The notes under the pieces are model-generated. The model was not told the origin of the DNA and made no database searches. It was given only the letters and a program-made list of their open reading frames with translations. This document shows positions 1 to 7,998 of a stretch of DNA of 8,098 bases, in pieces (position 1 is the first letter of the stretch; every line of letters begins with the position of its first letter). The stretch lies in contig LATQ01000327.1 of the NCBI GenBank assembly GCA_001017865.1, positions 1 to 8,098 of the forward strand, in the 5' to 3' direction. Position numbers and translations under genes: made by a program. Origin of the DNA: Rhodococcus sp. IITR03 (GTDB lineage Bacteria > Actinomycetota > Actinomycetes > Mycobacteriales > Mycobacteriaceae).

Positions 1-70
1 GGACCGCTCGCCGCGGTCACGGCACTGCTCGCCCCCCCTCTTCCGCGGAAGCGAGGTACGGATTCCGTGA
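1..70 (+). CDS. Probable 3' end of mceA (partial, reading frame uncertain)
   Basis: These bases precede mceB, where the operon order predicts the end of mceA. Two readings are possible. The frame beginning at base 2 stops at TGA 68-70, giving a GTGA start-stop overlap with mceB of the kind seen at other junctions here. The frame beginning at base 1 gives the more MceA-tail-like GPLAAVTALLAPP but runs open into mceB without a stop. A missing pair of bases in the C run near 31-37 would join the two, and base loss is common in this window. Too little sequence is present to show any domain, so the assignment rests on gene order and the overlap only. Confidence 0.35.
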   Translation, partial: DRSPRSRHCSPPLFRGSEVRIP

Positions 71-1106
71 AACTGACACGACTCCAGGTCTCGACCCTGG
101 TCGGCTACTGCACCATCGGCGTCGTCTGCGGCACCCTGGTCTACAACGCGCTGGCCGTGCCGGTGCGGGGTGCGAGCGACAACTACGTCCTCGAGTTCAC
201 CGATGTCGAAGGACTCAACCCCGGCAACCCCGTGACCCTGTCCGGGGTGCGGGTGGGCCGGGTCGACGCGGTCGACGTCGCGACATCGTCGACGGTCGCG
301 CGCTCGCCCGCGTCACCGTCGAGGTCGAACGGGGACGCACTCTCCCGAAGGACGTCGAGGCGTCCGTCCGGTACGGCGACATGCTCGGCGCCCGCTATGT
401 TGCGCTGACCCTGCCCGAGGCGGAGGTCCCCGCCGGATCCGACGACAGCGAGATGCTCGAACCGGGAGGTGTGGTGCCCGTCGCGCAGACCGCCCCGCCC
501 ATCGACCTCACCGCCCTGATGAACGGTTTCCGGCCCCTGTTCGAGTCGTTGCCCCCGCAGGAGGTGAACGTTCTCGCCCGGAACGTGGTCGACACCTTCA
601 ACGGCCGAGGCGACGCGGTCGCCCGGTTCCTGGACCGGGTGGCGGTGCTGTCGACGCAGCTCGGCGACCGCGAACATATCCTCGGCGAGGTCACAATCAA
701 CATGAACCGCATCCTCGGTTCGCTCGACAACCGGCACGACGAACTACGCGACCTCACCGACGGGCTCGCCGCGCTCAGCGCCTCGGTGGTGGGGGACGGG
801 CAGCAACTGGCCGCCTTCCTCGACACCGGTGCGCAGAGCGTGTCCGCACTGGCGGACACCATCGCCGACTCGCAGGGCGCCTTCACGCGCAGCCTGCAGC
901 AGTTCGGAGCCGTCACCGACCAGTGGATCGCGTCGACACCCGAGTTCGAACGCATGCTCGCCGGCCTGCCTGCCTTCGCCGACAACATCAATCACACGGG
1001 GCAGTACGGCAGCTTCATCAGTCTCTACCTCTGCAATTTCACCCTGAAAGCAGGCGACGCGGAAGTGAACATCTTCGGCCCGACCCATTCGCCGGTGTGC
1101 TCATGA
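67..1106 (+). CDS. mceB: MceB, MCE-family lipid-transport protein (frameshifted as written)
   Basis: One of the six MCE subunits that form the periplasmic lipid conduit. The GTG start at 67 overlaps the presumed mceA stop and has a purine-rich GCGAGG about 10 bases upstream. Residues 1-32 hold a short basic start and a membrane anchor (LVGYCTIGVVCGTLVYNALA). The MCE domain follows at roughly 38-115, with FTDVEGLNPGNPVTLSGVRVG and, after the slip, YGDMLGARYVAL. The PGGVVPVAQTAPPIDL linker and the long helical region (FRPLFESLPPQEVN) match mycobacterial MceB. The tail has the CNF...PVC cysteine pair. The frame slips once at 277-282: the downstream frame is recovered by adding one base (GTCG-CGAC, probably GTCGGCGAC). 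The corrected length is about 346 residues, the usual MceB size. It is anchored in the inner membrane and projects into the periplasm. Subunit identity B is strongly supported by gene order and by the recalled Mce1B sequence. Confidence 0.9.
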
Positions 1107-1327
1107 TGACCCTCACCCGAATCATCGATCTGCTCGTGCGTTTCGTCACCGCACTCGGTGGCCGCATCGGCCGCGTGCCCCAGTTCGCGGCCTGGACGGT
1201 CGTCGTCGTGGTGGCGGTCGTCGGTGTCTCGCTTGTCGCGGTGGGCATCACCTACATCGACGATCTCGTGCACGTCCTCGAAGGCGACGCAGCCTCGGCA
1301 GCCGGGGGAGGGGCACGCATCCGATGA
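1103..1327 (+). CDS. Small single-pass membrane protein between mceB and mceC
   Basis: A 74-residue protein whose ATG overlaps the mceB stop (ATGA, 1103-1106) and whose TGA (1325-1327) overlaps the mceC start ATG at 1324. Both neighbours should therefore be translationally coupled to it. It has an amphipathic N-terminus (MMTLTRIIDLLVRFVTALGG), one strongly hydrophobic segment at about residues 29-51 (WTVVVVVAVVGVSLVAVGI) and a short Gly/Ala-rich tail. It has no MCE domain. I do not recognise it as a standard mce-operon component; the classical order goes straight from mceB to mceC. Its first 20 residues resemble the start of MceC in pattern (MMxL...ID..V...L.GG), so it may derive from a duplicated MceC N-terminus. 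A role as an accessory membrane subunit is inference. An alternative start is the adjacent ATG at 1106. Confidence 0.7.
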   Translation: MMTLTRIIDLLVRFVTALGGRIGRVPQFAAWTVVVVVAVVGVSLVAVGITYIDDLVHVLEGDAASAAGGGARIR

Positions 1328-2373
1328 TGTTCCTCGTCAAGCTCATCGACGTCTTCGTCGGTGCCCTCGAATTCCTGTTCGGCGGTGGCCGACGGCAGAA
1401 CACCACCCACATGCCGCTCGTACTCGGTACCATCGGAATCTTCGTCCTCGTCATCGGCCTCGGTGCCGCCGTGGGACTTCCGCGGGTGTGGTACCAGGTG
1501 CGCACCGAGCCGTACACGGCCGAGTTCACCAACGCCGCCGGACTCGCCACCGGCGATCCGGTCTACGTCGCGGGCGTGCCGCCGGGCGCGTGGAGGCATC
1601 CGGCTCGCCGCACCCACGTCGACGTCGACTTCCGCCTCGACAAGCAGCGCGGCGTGGGCAACACTTCCACCGCCTCGGTGCGGCTCGAAACCGTGCTCGG
1701 CAAGCGGTATCTCGACCTCCGTCCCGCCGGAGTCGACGACGGGTCGAACCGGATCCCGCTGGCCCGCACCACCGTTCCCTACTCGCTCGACGAGATCGGA
1801 GCCGGTGCCGACGCGGTCGCCGAGGATCTCGACCTCGACGCGATGACCGAGATGATGAGCACCCTGTCGCAGGTGCTGCCGCGGGAGAGCGACGAGCTCG
1901 ACCGTGCCCTCACCGGTATCAGCGCCGCCTCGACCGCGTTCTCGCGGCACGGCGTACAGTTCGACCAGCTCCTCGACACCGCCCGGAAGCTCTCGGAGAT
2001 GGCGGTCGACCAGCAGGACACCCTGGTGCAGAATGCGGTCGACGCCCGCACCCTCGTGCAGACCCTCGTCGTCCGCAAGGACACGCTCACCCAGCTCGTC
2101 GACAACCTGCGGGTCGTCATCGCGACCATGTCGGAGACGCTCACCGCCAACCGCGCCGACGCCGACCGGCTCGTCGCCGACCTGGTGGAGGTCTCCGGGA
2201 CCCTCCAGCGCAACGCCGACCAGATCGGCCTGCTCATGGACCGTCTGCCCCCGGCCCTGCGCACCGTCACCGATGCCACGGGCAACGGTTCGTGGGCGGA
2301 CGTCGTCACCCCGGCCACGGTCCTTCCCGACAATCTTCTCTGCGCGATCGGAGTGATGCAGGAATGCCGGTGA
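1324..2373 (+). CDS. mceC: MceC, MCE-family lipid-transport protein
   Basis: Third MCE subunit of the tube, 349 residues as written. It starts at ATG 1324 inside the stop of the small upstream gene. The long N-terminal lead (MMFLVKLIDVFVGALEFLFG) comes before the transmembrane segment at about 31-52. The MCE domain covers roughly 62-140, with YTAEFTNAAGLATGDPVYVAGV and LETVLGKRYLDLRPAG. A long helical stretch rich in Asp, Leu and Val follows, as expected for the tube-forming region, and the protein ends in CAIGVMQEC, a two-cysteine tail. It lacks the long proline-rich tail of the M. tuberculosis Mce1C. Residues 86-96 (PPGAWRHPARR) are unlike any MCE domain. Adding one G at each of three points (about 1579-1581, 1595-1596, 1608-1611) gives PAGRVEGIRLAGT, the expected strand-turn-strand. 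Three missing bases therefore cancel within about 30 bases and the frame stays open. Confidence 0.9.
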   Translation: MMFLVKLIDVFVGALEFLFGGGRRQNTTHMPLVLGTIGIFVLVIGLGAAVGLPRVWYQVRTEPYTAEFTNAAGLATGDPVYVAGVPPGAWRHPARRTHVDVDFRLDKQRGVGNTSTASVRLETVLGKRYLDLRPAGVDDGSNRIPLARTTVPYSLDEIGAGADAVAEDLDLDAMTEMMSTLSQVLPRESDELDRALTGISAASTAFSRHGVQFDQLLDTARKLSEMAVDQQDTLVQNAVDARTLVQTLVVRKDTLTQLVDNLRVVIATMSETLTANRADADRLVADLVEVSGTLQRNADQIGLLMDRLPPALRTVTDATGNGSWADVVTPATVLPDNLLCAIGVMQECR

Positions 2374-3484
2374 CCTCGACACCGACGGGAACCTCGCGAC
2401 GAAAGAAGATCGTCGCGGCGACCCTTGTCCTACTCCTCCTGATCGCACTGCCCGCGTGGTACGTCTTCGGCCGCACCGACCGCAGCCACACCGTCCACGC
2501 CGACTTCGAATACGTCAACGGCATCTACGTGGCAGCACCGTCGCCGTGCTCGGCGTGGAGGTCGGCACCGTCACCGACATCGAACCCCAGGGGACCTCGG
2601 TACGGGTGACGATGACCGTCCCCGACGAGGTGACACTGCCCGAGGACGTCTCCGCCTACGTGATGAGCCCGCGATCATCAGCGAACGCTACGTCGAACTG
2701 GGCCCCGCCTACGACGGCGGCCCGAGCTTCCCGGACGGCGGGGTGATCCCGAAGGACCGCAGCCACTCGCCGATCGACATCGACAACATGCTCGACAGCC
2801 TGTCCACGATCATCGAGACGATGGGACCGGACAACGCCGACCTCGGCGCCGTCCTCACCAGCGGAGCCGACGTGTGGGAGGGGCGCGGCGCGGCCTTCCA
2901 CGACGCCATCGCCGATCTCGCCGGCCACGGGCGTCGTCGGGGCATCCAGCGAGGACTTCGCACTGCTCGTCGAGAATCTGTCGATGCTGCTGCGCGCCCT
3001 CGACGAACGGTCGGTGGGTCTCGACAGCATGGTCACCGATCTCAGTGCGCTCGCCGCGGTCTGGGAGGAGAGCGATCTCGACGTCACCGATCCGTTGCAG
3101 CAACTGCAGGTCGTGTTCGACGAGGTCGACACCTTCGTTGCTCAGCACCAGGAGAGCTTCGGTGCGATCTCCGACAACCTGAAGGTCATCGGCGACACGC
3201 TCGGCGAGAACCCGCAGGGCCTGGCCGAGTTCATGGACCTCGTCCCGTTGATGATGGAGAACCTGACCAACACGATCGGCCCCGACGGTCGCGGCCGCAT
3301 CCGTCTGAACATCTCCACCGCGCTGACGCAGTTCGCGGTCGCGGCCCCACTGTGCGCGGAGCACCCGCTCCCGTTGTGCACGGGAGCCGGCTTCACCAAC
3401 CCGATCTCCTTCCCGATCAGCGCCTCGGATCCGCTCGGCATCGTCAGCGCGGTCACCGGTGGACAACCAGGAGGCAACCCGTGA
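2364..3484 (+). CDS. mceD: MceD, MCE-family lipid-transport protein (frameshifted as written)
   Basis: Fourth MCE subunit. ATG 2364 lies 10 bases inside the end of mceC. A basic start (TSRRKK) leads into a membrane anchor at about residues 16-35. The MCE domain at about 42-120 contains FEYVNGIYV, VAVLGVEVGTVTDIEP and, after restoration, SPAIISERYVELGPAY. The following PDGGVIPKDRSHSPIDIDNMLD matches the MceD linker (GG..IP..RT..P...D.L). A helical region follows, then a C-terminal cysteine pair (LCAEHPLPLC). Three slips break the frame: 2529-2533 (GTGGC for GTGGGC), 2670-2672 (CCCGCG for CCCGGCG), and 2921-2926, where two bases appear lost (GCCGGCC for GCCGGGGCC or GCCGGCGCC). The corrected length is about 374 residues, shorter than Mce1D because no proline-rich tail is present. 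The reading from 2984 to the TGA at 3482-3484 is continuous. Confidence 0.88.
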
Positions 3485-4572
3485 GCCCAGTTTCTGCAGC
3501 GTCACCGCGCCGATCCGTGACGCGGGGCCCGGCCCTCGTCGGTGCTGCTCTCACCTGCGCGGCAGTGATGTCCGGATGCGGCTACGGCATTCAGGATCTC
3601 CCGTCGGACGCTCCATCGGTGGTGGCGACTTCGAGGTCACCGTGCAACTGCCGTCCGCGGACGGCCTGGTCCTCGGAGCCGACGTGCGCTACGGCCAGCA
3701 GATCGTCGGTCGCGTCGCCGGACTCGACACCGCGCCGGGGGCGCCGACGTGCGGGTCTCGCTCGAGGAGGAGCTCGAGGTCCCGTCCGATGTCCTCGTCT
3801 CCGTCGAGATCCCGTCCGCGCTGGGCAGCCCGTACCTGCGGCTCGTCCCGCCACCGAACCCGAGTTCGTCGCTGCTCGCCGACGGTGACGTCGTCTCCGA
3901 GCAGAATGTCGACCTCGGTCCCCGGGTCGAGACGATGCTCGCCGCACTCGGCAATGTCGTCAGCGGCAGCGGCCTGACCCAACTCGAAACCGTTGTGCGC
4001 GAACTCAACGTCGCGTTCACCGGCCGATCCGGAAGCGTCCAGGCCCTCGCCGACACCGCCACCGAGATGATGACCCGCGCGATCGACGAACAGACCTCCT
4101 TCGACCAGGCCATGACGCTCGCCGCCGACGTCACCCGACGGATGGTCGAGGAGGAGGAGATGTTCGACCGCTATCTCGTCGAAACCGCCGGCGCTGTCGA
4201 CGTGCTGGTGGCCCAGCGCGAGAGCATGGCCTCTCTGCTCGACGCCACCACGCGCCTGGCGGCAAACGTCAACGAGTTGACCGCCGCGACCCCCGAGGGG
4301 TCGGCGGACTGTTGCGCGACGCCGACACGATCACCGCCACGCTCGCGTCGTTCAACGACCGCATCGGCACCACCCTCGTCAACATGAACGCCTTCATGGC
4401 CGCCTTCGACAGTTCCGTCCGCGGCGACTACCTGGTGTTCGACGGTGCCCTGGAGATCCCGGAGAGTCTCGACACGATCTTCACCGGCGGCTATTTCACC
4501 GGTGACTTCACCGGATTCGACGACGCATCCGCACCGGCCTCGCTGGAAGAACTGCTCGGAGGAGAGCGATGA
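3481..4572 (+). CDS. mceE: MceE, lipoprotein MCE subunit (frameshifted as written)
   Basis: The lipid-anchored MCE subunit (Lpr type). GTG 3481 overlaps the mceD stop and has AGGAGG at 3469-3474, six bases upstream, which fixes the start. The N-terminus has arginines, then a hydrophobic stretch ending in the lipobox VMSGC with the lipidated cysteine at residue 33. The MCE domain runs from about 45 to 125 (FEVTVQLPSADGLVLGADVR, YGQQIVGRVAGL, GSPYLRLVPPP). A long helical region follows (ETMLAALGNVVSGSGLTQLE, DRYLVETAGAVDVLVAQRES), and the C-terminus is acidic. Unlike its sisters it shows no C-terminal cysteine pair. Slips occur at 3603-3604 (CCGTC for CCGGTC), 3737-3741 (five G for six) and 4297-4300 (four G for five). 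The corrected length is about 364 residues. Position as fifth mce gene plus the lipobox makes the call secure. Confidence 0.9.
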
Positions 4573-5783
4573 AGAAGATCGTCGTCCTCCAGCTGGTCCT
4601 GTTCGTCATCACCGCGCTGACCGTGGTGCCCTACGGCATCTACTACATCGTCGGACCCACCGGCGTCGGCGACCGCATCAACATCCACGCCACGGTCGAC
4701 AACGCCCTCGGTGTCGGCGAGGGCACCGTCGTGACCTATCGCGGTGTCCAGGCGGGCATGGTCACCGGCATCGGATTCGACCCCGAGACCCGGGGTGCCC
4801 GAATCGATTTCGCGCTCGACGGTGACACCCGTATCCCCGTCGACTCCTACGCCAAGATCACCCAGGCACCATGGCCGGCATGCTCAACGTCGACATCTTT
4901 CCGCGTGTCGACCACGGCCCCTATCTCTCCGACGGCGACGAGATCGCGATGCCCGCAGACGAACAGCCCACCCAGATCTCCGAAACGCTCGCCCATACCG
5001 CCGATCTGCTCGAAACCATCGACCCCGCGGTGATCTCGACCGTCGGTCAGGAGCTCGGCAGCGCCTTCGAAGGACTCGGACCCGACCTGGCCCGTCTCGT
5101 CACCGACGCGACCGGCTCTCCGCGCAGCTGGCCGAGGACGCACCCGCCGTCGCCGAACTGCTCGACCGCGCGGCCGGATTGACAGGCACCATGCCGAGAA
5201 CTCCAGCGAGTTCGTCGACGGGATGGCGTCGGCGCGGACCGTCGCCGAATCACTACAGGCCAACGAGGATCGCATCGCCTCGATGATGGCCACCGGCCCC
5301 GACGCGATGCGCCGTGCCGACGAGGCCATCGGCGCGAACCAGGAGTCGTTCTCCGCGGTGCTCGCCAACCTCGGCGCCGTCGGTCCGGTGATCTCCGACC
5401 GGTCCGCGGCGCTGCGCACCGGCCTGGACGCGATTCCCCGCGGCCTGGCGGCACTCGAATCGATCGTGCACGGCGACCGCGCGAACTTCGCCCTGATTGC
5501 CACGCAGGGACCGGCCTGCTACTACGACAATCCCCGCCGCGCGCTCGGCGACACGTCCCCGATCGAACCGAACCTCGACTACTACTGCCCACCGGGGCAG
5601 GACCTCGAGCAACGCGGCTCCCGCAACGCACCCCGCCCGAACGATCTCGGGCTCGGAGGCACCACCCCGGGAACGGTGATCGGACCACCCGTCGTCGCCG
5701 ATCCGATCCTCATCCCGAGCGGCACCGAACTGCTGTACTTCTGGAAGAGCCTGCTGGAAGGCAACATTCATGGCACACGATGA
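4569..5783 (+). CDS. mceF: MceF, MCE-family lipid-transport protein (frameshifted as written)
   Basis: Sixth MCE subunit. ATG 4569 overlaps the mceE stop (ATGA) and has GGAGGAG at 4558-4564. Residues 4-27 form the membrane anchor (VVLQLVLFVITALTVVPYGI). The MCE domain at about 35-115 holds DNALGVGEGTVVTYRGVQAG and, after restoration, KITQGTMAGMLNVDIFPR. The middle is a long helical region. The C-terminus carries the MceF signature CYYDNPRRALGD...YCPPG...LEQRGSRNAPRP, with two cysteines. Slips are at 4865-4866 (CAGGC for CAGGGC), 5114-5115 (ACCGGC for ACCGGGC) and 5193 (ATGCC for ATGGCC). From about 5194 to the stop at 5781-5783 it reads in one frame. The corrected length is about 405 residues, shorter than M. 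tuberculosis Mce1F. Confidence 0.9.
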
Positions 5784-6324
5784 CACCGGTACGGCAGTCC
5801 TCGACAAGACTCCGGTCGCAGAGTCCGCGACCGTCGAACGACGCTCGTCGAAACCCCGCGGGCTGGTGGTCGCGCTGATCCTCTCGATCAACGCTCTGCT
5901 CGGGATGCTGGCAGCGCTCGTCGTGGTCCTCGTCGATCACCGCACCGACGAGCAGACCGAGCAGGAGGCGGTGGCGCTGGCGCGCGAGTACGCCGTGGTG
6001 ATGTCGACCTTCGACTACCAGAACCTCGACGCCAACCGCGAACGGATCGCGGAGATGTCCACGCCGGCCTTCGCCGAACGCTACGGATCGATGGTCGACG
6101 CGCTGCGCGAACTCGTCACCGAGGGGCAGGGGAGCGCCGAAGCGCAGGCGCTGCACGCGGCCGCCGAGCACTCCGACGGCGACACCGCCACGGTGCTCGT
6201 CTTCGCCGACCAGAACGCCACGAACGTCTCGACGCCCGACGGGGGCACCTCGCGTTTCCGCATGGTGTTCTCCCTGGTCCGCGTCGACGACCGCTGGCTC
6301 GTCGACAACGTCGAAACACTCTGA
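5770..6324 (+). CDS. Mce-associated membrane protein (Mas family)
   Basis: A 184-residue accessory protein, with ATG 5770 lying 14 bases inside mceF and GGAAGG at 5756-5761 as ribosome binding site. A polar cytoplasmic N-terminus of about 30 residues ends in SSKPR, followed by one transmembrane helix at about 31-56. The outer domain begins with ALAREYAVVMSTFDYQNLDANRERIAEMSTPAFAERY, the typical start of the NTF2-like domain of Mce-associated proteins (alanine-rich helix, T-[FY]-DY, then a threonine/serine before F..RY). It ends with paired strands FRMVFSLVRVDDRWLVDNVE. Proteins of this family follow mceF in many actinobacterial operons and are thought to help assemble or stabilise the transporter. 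Only one such gene is present here; some operons have two. It needs no frame correction, unlike the genes around it. Confidence 0.88.
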   Translation: MAHDDTGTAVLDKTPVAESATVERRSSKPRGLVVALILSINALLGMLAALVVVLVDHRTDEQTEQEAVALAREYAVVMSTFDYQNLDANRERIAEMSTPAFAERYGSMVDALRELVTEGQGSAEAQALHAAAEHSDGDTATVLVFADQNATNVSTPDGGTSRFRMVFSLVRVDDRWLVDNVETL

Positions 6325-6347
6325 CCCACACCACGAGGAGACACGCG

Positions 6348-7252
6348 ATGCCCACTCCCTATCTCGACGACCTGGACCGGGAACCGGTACTGAGCTCGCG
6401 CCGGACCCGCATCACCATCACCAGCGGCCCCAACCGGTGGAGTCGCAAGCAGCACAAGGTCTCCGACGCCGTCGACTTCTGGTCGTTCGCCGGGGCCGCC
6501 GCGAACGTCATCATGCAGCTCGGCTGGCCCGAAGTGGCGTACGGCGTCATGGAGAGCAAGGTCGAATCCGGTTCGCTGGTCAAACACCCGTGGAAGCGGG
6601 CCCGCACCACCGCCACCTACCTGGCTGTGGCGATCCTCGGCAACGACGAGGACCGCAAGGCCTACCGCGAGGCCGTCAACGGTGCCCACCGGTTCGTGCG
6701 CTCCGACGAGAACAGCCCGGTCAAGTACAACGCGTTCAACCGCGAGCTGCAGTTGTGGGTCGCGGCCTGCCTGTATATCGGCATCGAGGACATGTACCAA
6801 CTGCTGCACGGCAAGCTCGACGACGAGCAGCTCGAGGCGTTCTACCGCACCGGCTCCACTCTCGGCACGACCCTGCAGGTCACCGAGGACATGTGGCCGA
6901 CGACGCGAGCCGACTTCGACAGGTACTGGAACATCGCGTGCGAGAGGGTCGTCTTCGACGAGACCACCAAGGCGTACCTGATCGACCTGGTGGATCTGAA
7001 GATGATCAACTGGCCGATGCGTCTGATGTTCCGGAATCTGCTGCGCTTCCTCACCATCGGGAGCCTGCCCCCGATCTTCCGGGAAGCGCTCGATCTGGAA
7101 TGGAGCGAAGCCGACCGCCGGCGTTACGAGCATCTGTTCGTGTTCGTCTCGTTCGTCAACCGGTTCATCCGCGTTTCCTGCGGCACAGTGGAAGCGAAGC
7201 GCTCGTCGCCGATCTGCGTCGCCGCGTCAAGTCCGGCCGCAATCTGATCTGA
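6348..7252 (+). CDS. DUF2236 / MpaB-family oxygenase-like protein, copy 1 (3' frameshift as written)
   Basis: A soluble protein of the DUF2236 superfamily (ER-bound oxygenase MpaB and rubber-oxygenase Lcp relatives). ATG 6348 has GAGGAG at 6335-6340. Family landmarks in order: FAGAAANVIMQLGWPEVAYGV (48-66), the RTTATYLAVAILG helix (86-98), NGAHRFV (111-117), YNAFNRELQLWVAACLY (127-143), and LQVTEDMWPTTRADFDRYW (176-194). The histidine expected in the QLxHP-like motif is tryptophan here (QLGWP), and the usual W.HAT motif is WVAAC. Only the NGAHRFV histidine at 114 remains, so catalysis by the canonical metal/heme site is doubtful. The frame slips at 7170-7172 (ATCCGCG, probably ATCCGGCG). Without correction the protein ends at 7247 with an unrelated tail; with it the end is RFLRHSGSEALVADLRRRVK and the stop is TGA 7250-7252, about 301 residues. 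The substrate is unknown; a lipid or sterol is a guess from context. Confidence 0.8.
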
Positions 7253-7259
7253 CAGGCGC

Positions 7260-7978
7260 ATGACCGTTCCCGACACCGACATCGACCCGGACGGGTTGCT
7301 CCGGCGCTATCTGCACGACCGGCGTTTCCTGCTCGTCCTGCCGCGCGCGGTGGCGCTGCAGATGCTGCATCCGGCGATCGCGGCGGGCATGGACCATTCG
7401 CGGACACCGCGCCGGCTCTGGTTGCACAATCGCCGGACGGTGCCCGTGCTCGTCCGCGCCGCCTACGACGATCGACACATCCGCCCGATCGTCCGGTTCG
7501 CGCACGAGGACGTGAAGGGAACGGACGACCTCGGCCGCCGGTACCACGCGCTCGACCCGGACGTCTTCTTCTTCCAGCACGCCACCTACGTCGACACGCT
7601 CGTGACGATGATCGACGTCTTCGTCCGGCGCCTCGAGGTGGGGGAGAAGGAGGCGCTCTACCGGGACAGCTGCGCGTGGTACCGGCGCTACGGCATCTCG
7701 GATCGGCGGATGCCGCAGGACTGGACAGAGTTCACGGACTATTTCGACGACGCTTGCGCCTCGGTCCTGGCACGCACACCCAGCGGCGACCGCTACCGCG
7801 ACCAGATCCTGCGTCCCCGCGACTGGGTCCAGCGCGGGATCCCGGCCCGGGTCGTCCGCGCGCTGCTGCACCCGGCCGCGCGCACGCTGTGGGAAGTCGA
7901 CGTCGCGCCGCCGATCGACGCGCACTGGCCGCGTACGCGACGTACCGGCGACTGCGTCGAGGACCGATCACGCGGTAA
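7260..7978 (+). CDS. DUF2236 / MpaB-family oxygenase-like protein, copy 2 (3' frameshift as written)
   Basis: A second DUF2236 protein starting seven bases after copy 1, at ATG 7260, with only a weak AGG upstream, so translation is probably coupled. It keeps the family histidines that copy 1 lacks: LPRAVALQMLHPAIAAGMDHS (H37), RFAHEDVKG (H82) and FFFQHATYVDT (H107). Further landmarks are GRRYHALDPD (92-101), a YRDSCAWYRRYGIS helix (134-147) and DWTEFTDYFDD (154-164). As written the frame stays open to the window end, because one base appears missing at 7920-7921 (GACGCG for GACGGCG). With it restored the tail reads ALAAYATYRRLRRGPITR and stops at TAA 7976-7978, about 239 residues. It is a likely active oxygenase-type protein; heme or metal binding by the histidines is inferred from the superfamily. 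It lies directly upstream of mceG. Confidence 0.78.
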
Positions 7979-7998
7979 CCGCACCGCGGATCGACAGA

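Noticed and set aside
1252..2448. Long open frame on the minus strand (398 codons) opposite mceC, and a similar one at 6081-7133 opposite the first DUF2236 gene
   Set aside because: Both are typical antisense shadows of GC-rich genes. Their products are rich in Arg, Gly, Val and Asp, lack recognisable domains, and lie opposite strongly supported + strand genes.
1158..2609. Plus-strand open frame of 483 codons across the small gene, mceC and the mceD start
   Set aside because: The product is an Arg/Pro/His-rich low-complexity string in the off-frame of mceC, with no domain; the mceC frame has clear MCE features.
2529..5193. Programmed ribosomal frameshifting at the slip sites
   Set aside because: There are too many sites across unrelated genes, the G runs are short and unlike known slippery heptamers, and no consistent downstream structure was seen.
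67..5783. The mce operon as a decaying set of pseudogenes
   Set aside because: The lesions are almost all one kind of single-base loss, with no in-frame stops in the restored frames, no larger deletions and no loss of conserved motifs. Decay would give mixed lesions.
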